A stretch of 39,378 nt of DNA from Helicobacter bizzozeronii CCUG 35545 (GTDB taxonomy: Bacteria; Campylobacterota; Campylobacteria; Campylobacterales; Helicobacteraceae). The position numbers and the translations under genes are program-made. The stretch is taken from NCBI GenBank assembly GCA_000263275.1, contig CAGP01000145.1, positions 10 through 39,387 of the forward strand, written 5' to 3'. Below are positions 1 to 8,339 of this stretch, one piece after another. Every line of letters begins with the position of its first letter. Positions within the stretch are counted from its first letter, which is position 1. The notes beneath the pieces are model-generated. The model saw nothing but the letters and a program-made list of their open reading frames with translations. It was not told the DNA's origin and did not search any database.

Positions 1-3
1 TAA

Positions 4-73
4 GTGGATTGTGGATTGTGGATTGTGGATTGTGGATTGTGGATTGTGGATTGTGGATTGTGGATTGTGGATT
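4..73. repeat. Heptanucleotide tandem repeat, GTGGATT x10
   Basis: Ten perfect head-to-tail copies of GTGGATT occupy positions 4-73 and end in GTAAC; the array may begin only just inside the window. No frame of the unit contains a stop on either strand: plus reads V-D-C-G-L-W-I and minus reads N-P-Q-S-T-I-H. Seven is not a multiple of three, so a change in copy number would shift the frame of any gene running through it. It lies 44 bases beyond the pseC stop codon, so it is either intergenic or the 3' end of a convergent gene to the left. Confidence 0.97.
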
Positions 74-117
74 GTAACATACTCTCTCTTAAAATCACTT
101 TAAAACAAACTGCTTCT

Positions 118-1237
118 TTAAAATCCCCCCAAAATGTTTAGCAAAGTTTGGGCTGTGTGCTGGGCTAGGGCGAGGCTCATCTTTTGGTGGCAGGGCAGAG
201 AAATTTGAGCCTGATAGAAATTTTCAGCCTTTGGGAGGGTGGGTGTGCCTAGATTTTGGTAGAGCTTAAAGGTGTGGATGGGTTTATAATGCACCTGCAC
301 GCCAATTTGTGCCTTTAGCAGGGCTTGTAAAATGGCTTCTTTGTGTGCCCATAAAAAGGGCTTGAGCAAAATAGAATACAGATGGTTAGTACTTTGGATA
401 TAAGCGGGCAAACTGGCATGCACACAACTAAAATAGGGGTTGTCCTTAAAAAAATCATCATAAAAACAAGCGATCTTTTCACGCACGGCTAGAAAAGCAT
501 CGATCTTTTTAAGCTGGCTTAAGCCCAAAGCGGCTTGTAATTCGTTCATGCGGAAATTATACCCCAAACTAGCAACCTCCACATCTAAACCCCTTTTTTG
601 CACCCCATGGTTAGCCAAAAGCTGGAGTTTTTCATAAAGCGCGCGATCATTGGTGGCGATCACCCCCCCTTCTGCGGTGGTGATGGGCTTGATGGCATGC
701 AAGCTAAAAAATACTCACATCAGCTAGCGATCCGATCTTTTGGTTGTGGTAGCTCCCACCCAGCGCATGCGAGCTATCCGAGATAAAAAATAAATCATAA
801 GCCCGGCAAAAATCTGCAATCACCCTAGCCTCCACACTCTTACCCCCAAAATCCACACTCACCACCGCCTTAATGCGCTCCTTATGGGGGCAAGCCTGAT
901 AACAGCCCTCTAGCAAGTTTTCATCCATATTGCCATCATCTTTAATGTCGCAAAATAGCGGGGTGGCGTAGTTGGCGAGTAGCATATTGCTTGTCGCCAC
1001 AAAACTAATGGGCGTGGTGATGGCACTATGCTGGCTTAAATCCAAAGCTTGGTAGGTTAAAAAAAGCGCACTGGTGGCATTAGGGCAGACCAAAACATAC
1101 TTGACTCCCAAATAATGCGCTAAAGCATTTTCAAATTGCCCCACTAAGGGACCTTGCGTGAGGTGATCGCTCCTTAAAGCCTGCACCACCGCTAAAATGT
1201 CCTCTTGATCGATGGATTGGGTGCTATAGGGGTTCAT
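118..1237 (-). CDS. pseC: UDP-4-amino-4,6-dideoxy-AltNAc transaminase PseC (one frameshift in the given sequence)
   Basis: PLP-dependent aminotransferase of the DegT/DnrJ/EryC1 family. It converts the UDP-4-keto sugar made by PseB into the 4-amino sugar in the cytoplasmic pseudaminic acid pathway that glycosylates Helicobacter flagellins. The frame is broken at an A6 run (706-711, T6 in the sense strand). Removing one T joins the first 177 residues (MNPYSTQSI...SLADVSIF) to S-L-H-A-I-K-P-I-T-T-A-E-G-G and gives 372 aa, close to the family length. The lysine expected to bind PLP then falls at residue 183, and the preceding ISDSSHALGG segment fits the cofactor pocket. Its ATG overlaps the upstream gene's TGA (ATGA), implying translational coupling. 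The frameshift is probably one of the window-wide +1 homopolymer errors, although a truncated, inactive protein would result if it is real. Confidence 0.9.
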
Positions 1238-1820
1238 GCGTGTAATAAATCCTGCACTTTGTGCGCTTTAAGTGCTTGGGGGTTGTGCGCCTTGTCTAGC
1301 CCTTTGAGTTTATCCGGATCAAGGGTGCTAAAATCCTCTTTTGGATTAGGGGGGGTCATTTTTTTTAAGCGCCTCGCTTAAGGCTATCTTTTGTTCCTCT
1401 AGGGTTTTGACAAACGCCTTAGAGGTGTTGGGATCGCCCACTTGCAAATTATCGGGCTTGATGGATTGCAACGCCAAGCCCAAATCCTTATAACTCTTTA
1501 TGAAAACATTTTCCCCTTGATAGAGGGCTTGATTATAGATTTTTTTGGATTTGCTCTTTTAGGGTGTTGCCTTGAGCGTTCTTTGGGAGGGCAAGGTTAG
1601 CCAAATCTTGGGCTAAGGGTTGCATTTGATCGATGCTTTTTAAAGCCACTTGCAACGCCCCGATAGTGTGGTTGGTGTTTTTGGTGGTGGTGGCTAGGGG
1701 GTGGGTCTTAATTTCTGTTTCTGTGGGGGTGGGCTTGGGGGGTGTGCTGGGTTTGGGCGGGGTGGGCGTGATTTTGGGTGCGGACAAGGGGGCATGCTTA
1801 ATGGGTGATACACTTGCCAT
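1234..1820 (-). CDS. Pro-rich conserved protein upstream of pseC, probable sigma54-dependent flagellar gene (two frameshifts)
   Basis: No function is recognised. It begins MASVSPIKHAPLSAPK with a Pro/Thr/Lys-rich stretch (residues about 12-45, T-P-P-K-P-S-T-P-P-K-P type), followed by a helical region. Two +1 frameshifts are inferred, at a T7 run (1540-1546) and a T8 run (1359-1366). Removing one base from each gives 194 aa ending K-V-Q-D-L-L-H-A. The ATG at 1820 has a good AGGA ribosome site, and a GG-N10-GC sigma54-type promoter lies just upstream. The stop overlaps pseC in ATGA. I recall H. pylori having an uncharacterised gene (HP0367) beside pseC (HP0366), so this is likely its counterpart. 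Co-transcription with a flagellin-glycan enzyme and an RpoN promoter suggest a flagellar role. If only the first frame is translated the product is 95 aa. Confidence 0.65.
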
Positions 1821-1843
1821 GAAAGTCCTTTTTTAATCTAATC

Positions 1844-1862
1844 AAGCATAAGTTGTTCCTAT
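1844..1862 (-). promoter_or_regulatory. Candidate sigma54 (RpoN) promoter for the pseC operon
   Basis: On the minus strand the sequence TAGGAACAACTTATGCTT places GG and GC exactly 10 bases apart, the invariant -24/-12 geometry of RpoN promoters. The predicted start lies about 12 bases downstream, leaving a short leader before the ATG at 1820. It overlaps the upstream part of the divergent trp promoter. Confidence 0.65.
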
Positions 1863-1867
1863 TGTGT

Positions 1868-1873
1868 TAAAAT
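1868..1873 (+). promoter_or_regulatory. Candidate -10 element of the trp operon
   Basis: TAAAAT matches five of six positions of the Helicobacter vegetative -10 hexamer and lies 30 bases before the trpE start. The leader would be only about 22 bases, too short for a trp attenuator or leader peptide. Confidence 0.5.
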
Positions 1874-1902
1874 AGAGACTGATGACACTCTAAAGGCAAG
1901 CC

Positions 1903-3405
1903 TTGATCAGTATCCAAGAAAACGCCCCCTATATCGCCCACCCATTGGCTTTTTATGCGCCCCTATGCCAGCCCCATACGCTTTTATTAGAAAGCGCACA
2001 GGCAGAAAACAAGCACCACACCCAATCGCTGATCCTAAGTCAAGCATGCGTTAAGATTATCTGCCATCACGATCGGGTTAGCATGCATGCCTTGAATGCC
2101 AATGGGTTAGCCTTGTTGCAAGATTTGGCAATCACATTAAACACGCCCCTTGTGCAACAAAGCCTTTATTTGCATTACCCCAAAGATCACACCTATGCCG
2201 ATGAATTTGCCAAATTGCAAAGACCTAGCCCCCTAGATGCCCTAAGGGCTATTTTTACACCCTTTAAAGGCAAGCACAAGCACCCCCTAGCCCTCTTTTG
2301 TGCCGGGTTATTTTCCTTTGATTTCATCGCTTATTTTGAAAATCTGCCCCTCTTAAGCGTGCAGGATAATAGCGCACCTGATTTTCTCTTCTATGTGGCG
2401 CAAAACTTGGTCGTGATCAACCACCTAGAAAAAAGCACGCAGATTTTAGGGGCATGCTTTGATCCCCAGTTGCAAGCGCAGATTCAAGCAGAGGTGGCGC
2501 ATTTAAAACAACTAGCCACGAGTGCCCCTACAGATTTTAACCCCCCCCCACACGCGCCTAATAAAAATGTCAGCACCGATTGTAGCGATGAACTTTTTGG
2601 GCAAAGAGTGCTAAAACTTAAAGAGGAGCTCAAAAGAGGCGAGATTTTCCAAGCCGTGATCGCGCGCAGTTTTTACCTAGAATGTTTGGATAGCCTAAGC
2701 GCGTATCACCACCTCAAAGCGCAAAACCCCAGCCCCTATATGTTTTACATGCGCACGCCTGAGTGGGTGCTCTTTGGGGCTAGCCCTGAGAGCGCACTCA
2801 AATACGACTCAAGCACCAACACCGCCCAAATTTACCCCATCGCTGGGACACGCCCTAGGGGCAAAAGACCTGATGGATCGCTAGATTTAGATTTAGATAA
2901 CCGCTTAGAGCTGGATTTGCAAAGCGATTCTAAAGAGCGTGCCGAGCATGTTATGCTTTTGGATTTGGCGCGCAATGACATCGCAAGGGTGGCTAAACCC
3001 AATACCCGCTTTGTCAATAAACTTTTAAAGGTGGAAAAATACGCCCATGTGATGCATTTGTGCTCAGCAGTGCAAGGCGAACTTAAAAGTGGGTTAGATG
3101 CTTTGCACGCCTATAGAAGTTTTATGAATGCGGGCACGCTGAGTGGTGCGCCCAAGATTGCCGCACTCAAGCTCATCGCCGCTTTGGAGGGCAAACGGCG
3201 TGGGTCTTATGGGGGCTCGATGGGGTATTTGGGCTTAGATGGTTCGATGGATACCTGTATTGTGATCCGATCGGCATTTGTGCAAGGGGGGCGTGCTATT
3301 GTCCAAGCCGGGGCGGGCATTGTGCTAGAAAGCGATGTTGGAGCTGAGATCGCTGAGAGTCGGGCTAAGGCGCAATCGGTGATTGAGGCGATCCAAAGAA
3401 GTTAG
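1903..3405 (+). CDS. trpE: Anthranilate synthase component I
   Basis: Converts chorismate plus ammonia to anthranilate, the first committed step of tryptophan synthesis, as a complex with TrpG. It is 500 aa, the usual length. The LLES motif of the tryptophan feedback site is near residue 28. The chorismate-binding domain shows IAGTRPRGKR, the HVMLLDLARND segment and the C-terminal SYGGSMGYLGLDGSMDTCIVIRSA block. The start is TTG at 1903 with AAAGG just upstream. A C9 run (2541-2549) encodes the prolines of a poorly conserved linker and is in frame here. First gene of the operon; the next gene starts one base after its stop. Confidence 0.96.
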   Translation: MISIQENAPYIAHPLAFYAPLCQPHTLLLESAQAENKHHTQSLILSQACVKIICHHDRVSMHALNANGLALLQDLAITLNTPLVQQSLYLHYPKDHTYADEFAKLQRPSPLDALRAIFTPFKGKHKHPLALFCAGLFSFDFIAYFENLPLLSVQDNSAPDFLFYVAQNLVVINHLEKSTQILGACFDPQLQAQIQAEVAHLKQLATSAPTDFNPPPHAPNKNVSTDCSDELFGQRVLKLKEELKRGEIFQAVIARSFYLECLDSLSAYHHLKAQNPSPYMFYMRTPEWVLFGASPESALKYDSSTNTAQIYPIAGTRPRGKRPDGSLDLDLDNRLELDLQSDSKERAEHVMLLDLARNDIARVAKPNTRFVNKLLKVEKYAHVMHLCSAVQGELKSGLDALHAYRSFMNAGTLSGAPKIAALKLIAALEGKRRGSYGGSMGYLGLDGSMDTCIVIRSAFVQGGRAIVQAGAGIVLESDVGAEIAESRAKAQSVIEAIQRS

Positions 3406-3406
3406 C

Positions 3407-3997
3407 ATGAAAATTTACTTGATTGATAATTTTGACTCCTTTACTTATAATTTGGTCTATGAGTTGGAGAGTTTGGGGCATAGCGTGGTGGTTTATCGCA
3501 ACGATTTAGATGAGGGCTTGCTCTTTGAGCGCATGGCAAAAGAAAAGCAAAAGCCCTTGTTGTTGATCTCACCCGGACCGGGCGATCCAGCGCACTCGGG
3601 GCGACTCTTGCCCTTGATTGCTAAGGTGCGGGGGCATTTTGGCATTTTGGGCGTGTGTTTAGGCTTGCAAGCCCTAGCCCAAAGTTATGGGGCAGATATT
3701 ATCCAAAGCCCCGAGATCATGCATGGCAAGAGTAGTTGCATACTTTTAGAAGCCTTTGGGGCGTTTGAGGGCTTGGGGGGGAGTTTGCAAGTGGGGCGTT
3801 ACCATTCTCTGGTGGCGAGCAATTTGCCTGCTTGTTTGGAGGTGATCGCCCATTATAAGGGCATGGTGATGGGGATTTATTGCGCTAAGGATAATGCCCT
3901 AGGCTACCAGTTCCACCCAGAGAGCATTATGAGCACACAAGGCACACGGCTTTTAAAACAGAGCTTAGAGTTTTTGCAAAAAAATAGCCATGACTGA
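3407..3997 (+). CDS. trpG: Anthranilate synthase component II (glutamine amidotransferase)
   Basis: Class I glutamine amidotransferase that supplies ammonia to TrpE. It is 196 aa from ATG 3407 (MKIYLIDNFDSFTYNL). The frame is open further upstream, from 3383, but that would run into the end of trpE, and 3407 matches the family N-terminus. The SPGPGDP oxyanion segment, the catalytic cysteine in GVCLGLQ and the histidine-glutamate pair in FHPES are all visible. It is a stand-alone gene, not fused to trpD as in enterobacteria. Its stop overlaps the trpD start (ATGACTGA). Confidence 0.96.
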   Translation: MKIYLIDNFDSFTYNLVYELESLGHSVVVYRNDLDEGLLFERMAKEKQKPLLLISPGPGDPAHSGRLLPLIAKVRGHFGILGVCLGLQALAQSYGADIIQSPEIMHGKSSCILLEAFGAFEGLGGSLQVGRYHSLVASNLPACLEVIAHYKGMVMGIYCAKDNALGYQFHPESIMSTQGTRLLKQSLEFLQKNSHD

Positions 3998-4986
3998 GAT
4001 TTTAGCCACCCTCTGCCAGCACCAAGATTTAAGCCCTGAGCAAATGCAACGCTTTTTATCTGCCATTTTTGAGGGCAACATAAGCCCTGCCATGTTGGGC
4101 GCAATTTTGATCGCCTTGAAAATGAAACCCGAGAGCCCCCAAGAGATCGCCAGTGCCGCCATCGCACTTAAAACCCACCTACCCGGTATTGCCGGGAGTT
4201 TTGTAGATAATTGCGGGACGGGTGGGGATGGTGCGTCTAGCATCAATATCAGCACGATCAGCGCGTTATTGTGTGCGTCCATGGGCGTGAAAATAGCAAA
4301 ACATGGCAATAAGAGCTCTTCGGGACGGGGGAGTGCGGATTTATTGGAGGCTTTGGGCGTGAATACCCAAATGCGCCCCGCACAGCTCAAAAACTGCCTA
4401 GAAAAAACCAATTTTGCCTTTTTTATTTGCCCCCCTTTACTACCCTAGTTTTGCCCAAATTGCCCCCATCCGTAAAGAACTCAAAATACGCACCTTGTTT
4501 AATCTGCTAGGTCCTCTGCTTAACCCCCTACCCTTGAGCGCGCAACTTTTAGGGGTTTATGACAAGAGTCTATGCCTACCCCTAGCTAGCGTGCTTAAAA
4601 AATTGGGCGTGCCTAGGGCGATGGTGGTGCATACCGCCGGTGTAGATGAAATTGCCTTACATGGAGAAATCCAAGTCTGCGAGTTGCAAGGGGGTAGGCT
4701 TTTAGAATACGCCCTAAGCCCCCAAGATTTTGGGTTGCAAGCCTATGCTTTAGAGCAAATGATAAGCCCTAGTTTAGAATACAGCGTGCAAGTTTGCTTA
4801 GAGGTCTTGCAAGGCAGGGGGCAGGAGGCACATAGGGCGATCATTGCGGCTAATAGTGCGGCGTTGTTGGTTTTAAGCGGGTTGGCATGCAATCTCAAAG
4901 AGGGCACGGCTTTAAGCCTAGAGCAAATGCACAGCCAAAAGGGCTACCAGCATTTACAAAAGATCGTTACAATTAGCCATGCTTAA
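3990..4986 (+). CDS. trpD: Anthranilate phosphoribosyltransferase (one frameshift)
   Basis: Transfers phosphoribosyl from PRPP to anthranilate, the second step of tryptophan synthesis. The glycine-rich PRPP motif DNCGTGGDGASSINIST and the KHGNKSSSGRGSADLLEALG block are in the first part; the second carries FAPLYYPSF, RKELKIRTLFNLLGPLLNP and the AGVDEIAL segment. The frame breaks at a T6 run (4419-4424). Removing one T joins N-F-A-F to L-F-A-P and gives 331 aa, normal for the family. All motifs are intact on both sides, and flanking operon genes are open, so a +1 sequence error is more likely than decay. Its stop overlaps the trpC start. Confidence 0.92.
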
Positions 4987-6338
4987 TCACCTCCAACAAA
5001 TCTTAGAGCGCAAAAAAGAGGAGATCCAAGCCCTCAAAATGCGTTTTTCTATCCCCAAGACCCTAAAGCCTAGCACACGGGATTTTTACAAGGCACTACA
5101 AGAGAAGCGCACCAGCTTTATTTTGGAGTGCAAAAAAAGCCTCCCCCTCTAAGGGCTTAATTTGCCCCAACTTTGATCTGCCCCAAATTGTCAAAATTTA
5201 TGACAAATACGCCACTTGTTTATCTGTTTTAACCGATAAGGCGCATTTTCAAGGCTCTTATGAGAATTTAAAACTAGCCTCCACGCTCACCACCAAGCCC
5301 CTTTTATGCAAGGATTTTATCCTAGAACCCTTCCAAGTCTTGCTAGCCCGCCACATGGGAGCTAATGCGATCTTATTGATGTTAAGCGTGCTAGAGGACT
5401 CCACTTACACCCAGCTAGCCAAACTGGCTAAATCGCTGGGCATGGCGATCTTAACAGAGGTCAGTGATGAATCCCAAGCCAAGCGGGCATTAAACTTAGG
5501 TGCGTCTATTATTGGGATTAACAATCGGGATTTAAAAACCTTGCAGGTGGATTTAAACACGACCCTACGACTCCAACCCTTGATTCCAAAGGGTGTAACA
5601 ATCATTAGCGAATCGGGAATCAACACCCATAGCGACATTAAAAAGCTATGTCCGCATGTAGATGGGTTTTTGGTGGGGAGTTCTTTAATGGCACAAGGCA
5701 ACTTGAAAAAGGCTTGCCAAAAGCTCATCTTGGGGGAAAATAAAATCTGTGGGCTTAGGCGTGTTAAGGACGCTAAAAGAGCGCACAAAAACGGCTTCAT
5801 TTATGGCGGGCTCATCTTTGATCCCAACTCCCCGCGTTACATTAGCCCCAAAAAGGCTAGAAAGCTGGTTAGAAAAGTGCCCCAACTGGACTTTGTGGGG
5901 GTGTTTGTGCATGCCAACATTAAAACCATCATCAAAAGAGCCTACCAGCTTAATTTAAAAGCCGTGCAGTTGCATGGGGATTACAACGCCGATCAAATTG
6001 CGCTGTTAAAACAAGCCCTAGAATGCCCGGTGTGGCAGGTGGTGCGAGTTAGTCCCAAGGCAAGCACGCTAAAGGCGCCAAACTTGGGGGCGGATTTGAT
6101 TTTATATGATAGTCAGGGTGTGCGTGTAGGTGGGAATGGTGTTGCCTTTAATTGGGGGATTTTAGCGCATGCCCCTAGCCCCTTTATGCTAGCGGGGGGC
6201 TTAAACCCTAATAATCTTAAAAAAGCCCTACAGGTGGGGGCTGTGGGGCTGGATATTAATTCAGGAGCTGAGATCACACCGGGTAAAAAAAGCCCCTCTA
6301 AGATCAAGCAACTAGCCCAAATCTTGCGGGAGTATTGA
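4979..6338 (+). CDS. trpC: Bifunctional indole-3-glycerol-phosphate synthase / phosphoribosylanthranilate isomerase (one frameshift)
   Basis: Fused TrpC-TrpF catalysing the third and fourth steps of tryptophan synthesis. It starts [16 protein letters not shown] at ATG 4979. The frame breaks at an A7 run (5132-5138). Removing one A turns ECKKSLPL-stop into [10 protein letters not shown], the conserved substrate-binding segment, and gives 452 aa. The synthase domain (to about residue 250) carries [25 protein letters not shown] and ESGI. The isomerase domain begins at K-I-C-G-L-R and carries FVGVFV, VQLHGD and LAGGLNPNN. The stop overlaps trpB by one base. The frame is broken as given, probably by the same error class as its neighbours. 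Confidence 0.93.
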
Positions 6339-7522
6339 TGGTTACACAAACTAAAGAAGCGTATTTTGGGGCTTTTGGCGGGCTCTTTGTGCCTGAAATT
6401 TTAATCCCCCCCTTAGCCCAGCTAGAGGAGGCATTTAAGGCGTGCTTGCACGATTTGGATTTTCAAGCCCAGTTTAGTGATCTTTTAACTCACTTTTTGG
6501 GCCGCCCAACGCCTCTAACACGGGTTAAAAACCTCATTTCTAACCCCAAAGTTAGACTCTATCTCAAGCGGGAGGATTTATTGCACGGGGGCGCGCACAA
6601 GAGCAACCAAGCTCTAGGGCAAGCCCTCTTGGCTAAGAAAATGGGTAAAAAACGCATCATCGCTGAAACCGGAGCGGGGCAACATGGCGTAGCCAGCGCC
6701 CTTGCTTGTGCGCTTTTAGATTTAGAATGCGTGATCTATATGGGCGCAAAAGATATAGAACGCCAAGCCCCCAATGTCTTCCGCATGGAGTTAATGGGCG
6801 CACGGGTGGTGCCAGTCAGCACCGGATCGGCTAGCCTCAAAGATGCGATCAATGAGGCTTTAAGGGATTGGGCAAACTCTTATCCTACCACGCATTATCT
6901 CTTAGGCACAGCCGCCGGTCCCCACCCTTACCCTAAAATGGTCAAGCATTTCCAAAGCATGATCGGATCAGAGACAAGGGCGCAAATCTTGGAGCAGGAG
7001 GGGTGTTTGCCCGATGTGGTGATCGCATGCGTGGGTGGGGGGAGCAATGCAATTGGGATGTTTTCTGCCTTTTTAGAGGATAGCCAAGTGCAGTTAGTGG
7101 GGGTTGAGCCTGCCGGTTTGGGGCTAGAGAGTGGCAAACATGGCGCGGTGCTGTGTCGTGGGAGCGTGGGGATTTTGCATGGGAGCAAGACCTATATTTT
7201 ACAAGATGAGCAAGGGCAGATCATAGAGAGTCATAGCATTTCAGCCGGGCTAGATTATCCGGGCGTGGGTCCGGAACATAGCTATTTGAAACAAAGCGGG
7301 CGGGCTAGCTATGTGGGCATTAGCGACCAAGAGGCATTAGAGGCGTTTGTGGCTTTAAGCAAACATGAGGGCATTATCCCCGCTTTGGAGAGCGCGCATG
7401 CCCTAGCCTATGCCTTGAAGCTAGCCAAAGAGGATCAAAAACGCGTGATCGTGGTGAATTTGAGCGGGCGGGGGGATAAAGATTTGCAAAGCGTGCAAGA
7501 GGTATTAAAGGCTAGATCATGA
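6338..7522 (+). CDS. trpB: Tryptophan synthase beta chain
   Basis: PLP enzyme that condenses indole with serine, working with TrpA in an alpha2-beta2 complex that channels indole. It is 394 aa from ATG 6338; a TTG at 6335 is also in frame. The PLP lysine lies in HKSNQALGQ, followed by [12 protein letters not shown] and the phosphate-binding [10 protein letters not shown]. The C-terminal ESAHALAYA and NLSGRGDKD are typical. It is intact, overlaps trpC by one base and trpA by four. Confidence 0.97.
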   Translation: MVTQTKEAYFGAFGGLFVPEILIPPLAQLEEAFKACLHDLDFQAQFSDLLTHFLGRPTPLTRVKNLISNPKVRLYLKREDLLHGGAHKSNQALGQALLAKKMGKKRIIAETGAGQHGVASALACALLDLECVIYMGAKDIERQAPNVFRMELMGARVVPVSTGSASLKDAINEALRDWANSYPTTHYLLGTAAGPHPYPKMVKHFQSMIGSETRAQILEQEGCLPDVVIACVGGGSNAIGMFSAFLEDSQVQLVGVEPAGLGLESGKHGAVLCRGSVGILHGSKTYILQDEQGQIIESHSISAGLDYPGVGPEHSYLKQSGRASYVGISDQEALEAFVALSKHEGIIPALESAHALAYALKLAKEDQKRVIVVNLSGRGDKDLQSVQEVLKARS

Positions 7523-8313
7523 GGTATGCCCAAACTTTCCAAGCCCTTAAAACCACCCATAAACCCGCCTTTGTGCCCTTTGTCACTTTGGGCGATCCTA
7601 GCTATGATCTGAGCTTTGGGATTGTCAAAACCCTGATTGATGCGGGCGTGAGCGCGCTAGAATTAGGTTTTGCCTTTTCTGACCCCATAGCTGATGGGCC
7701 CGTGATTCAAGAGGGCAACTTAAGGGCGTTGCGTCGGGCGAACATGGCGGCTAATTTTGAACTCTTAGAGCGTGTGCGTAACCTTGCGCCCAATATCCCA
7801 ATAGGCTTGCTAGTCTATGCCAATTTGATCGTGCGCTTTGGGGTGGATCGCTTTTATGCCGCATGCGCAAAAAGCGGGGTGGATAGCGTGCTGGTTGCGG
7901 ATGTGCCCTTGCGTGAGAGTGCGGAATTTATCAAAGCAGCCCACCAACACGCCATCGCCCCGGTTTTTTTAGCCACCCCCAATGCCAGCCCCAAGCATCT
8001 AGAGCACATCGCCAAGAATTGCCCTGCCTTTGTTTATGTTCTCGCCCGTGCAGGGGTAACAGGCACACAAGAACACCTAGCCACCACCCCCCAGCACATT
8101 CTACACACGCTCAAAAAGATCAGCCCCACCCCTTGCTTGTTGGGCTTTGGGATTTCACAGCCCTCCCATGTAACAAGTGCTTTAAGCATGGGGGCTGATG
8201 GGGTGATCTGTGGTTCGGCTATTGTGCAGATCATCGCCCAAAATTTGGAGCACCCCCCCAGCATGCTAGCACGCTTAAGGGAGTTTGTGGCGCAGATGGT
8301 GGGGGAGAGTTAG
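7519..8313 (+). CDS. trpA: Tryptophan synthase alpha chain
   Basis: Cleaves indole-3-glycerol phosphate to indole and glyceraldehyde-3-phosphate. It is 264 aa. The catalytic glutamate lies in [11 protein letters not shown] and the catalytic aspartate in the adjoining [11 protein letters not shown]. The phosphate-binding GFGISQP and [12 protein letters not shown] occur near the end. The ATG overlaps the trpB stop (ATGA). It is the last biosynthetic gene of the operon; a decarboxylase gene follows after 26 bases. Confidence 0.97.
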   Translation: MRYAQTFQALKTTHKPAFVPFVTLGDPSYDLSFGIVKTLIDAGVSALELGFAFSDPIADGPVIQEGNLRALRRANMAANFELLERVRNLAPNIPIGLLVYANLIVRFGVDRFYAACAKSGVDSVLVADVPLRESAEFIKAAHQHAIAPVFLATPNASPKHLEHIAKNCPAFVYVLARAGVTGTQEHLATTPQHILHTLKKISPTPCLLGFGISQPSHVTSALSMGADGVICGSAIVQIIAQNLEHPPSMLARLREFVAQMVGES

Positions 8314-8339
8314 TTTTAGTTTCTTGCCAAAGGATCAAC

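Noticed and set aside
1882-1893. ATG-ACA-CTC-TAA as a trp leader peptide
   Set aside because: Three codons without Trp, no ribosome site and no room for attenuator hairpins before trpE.
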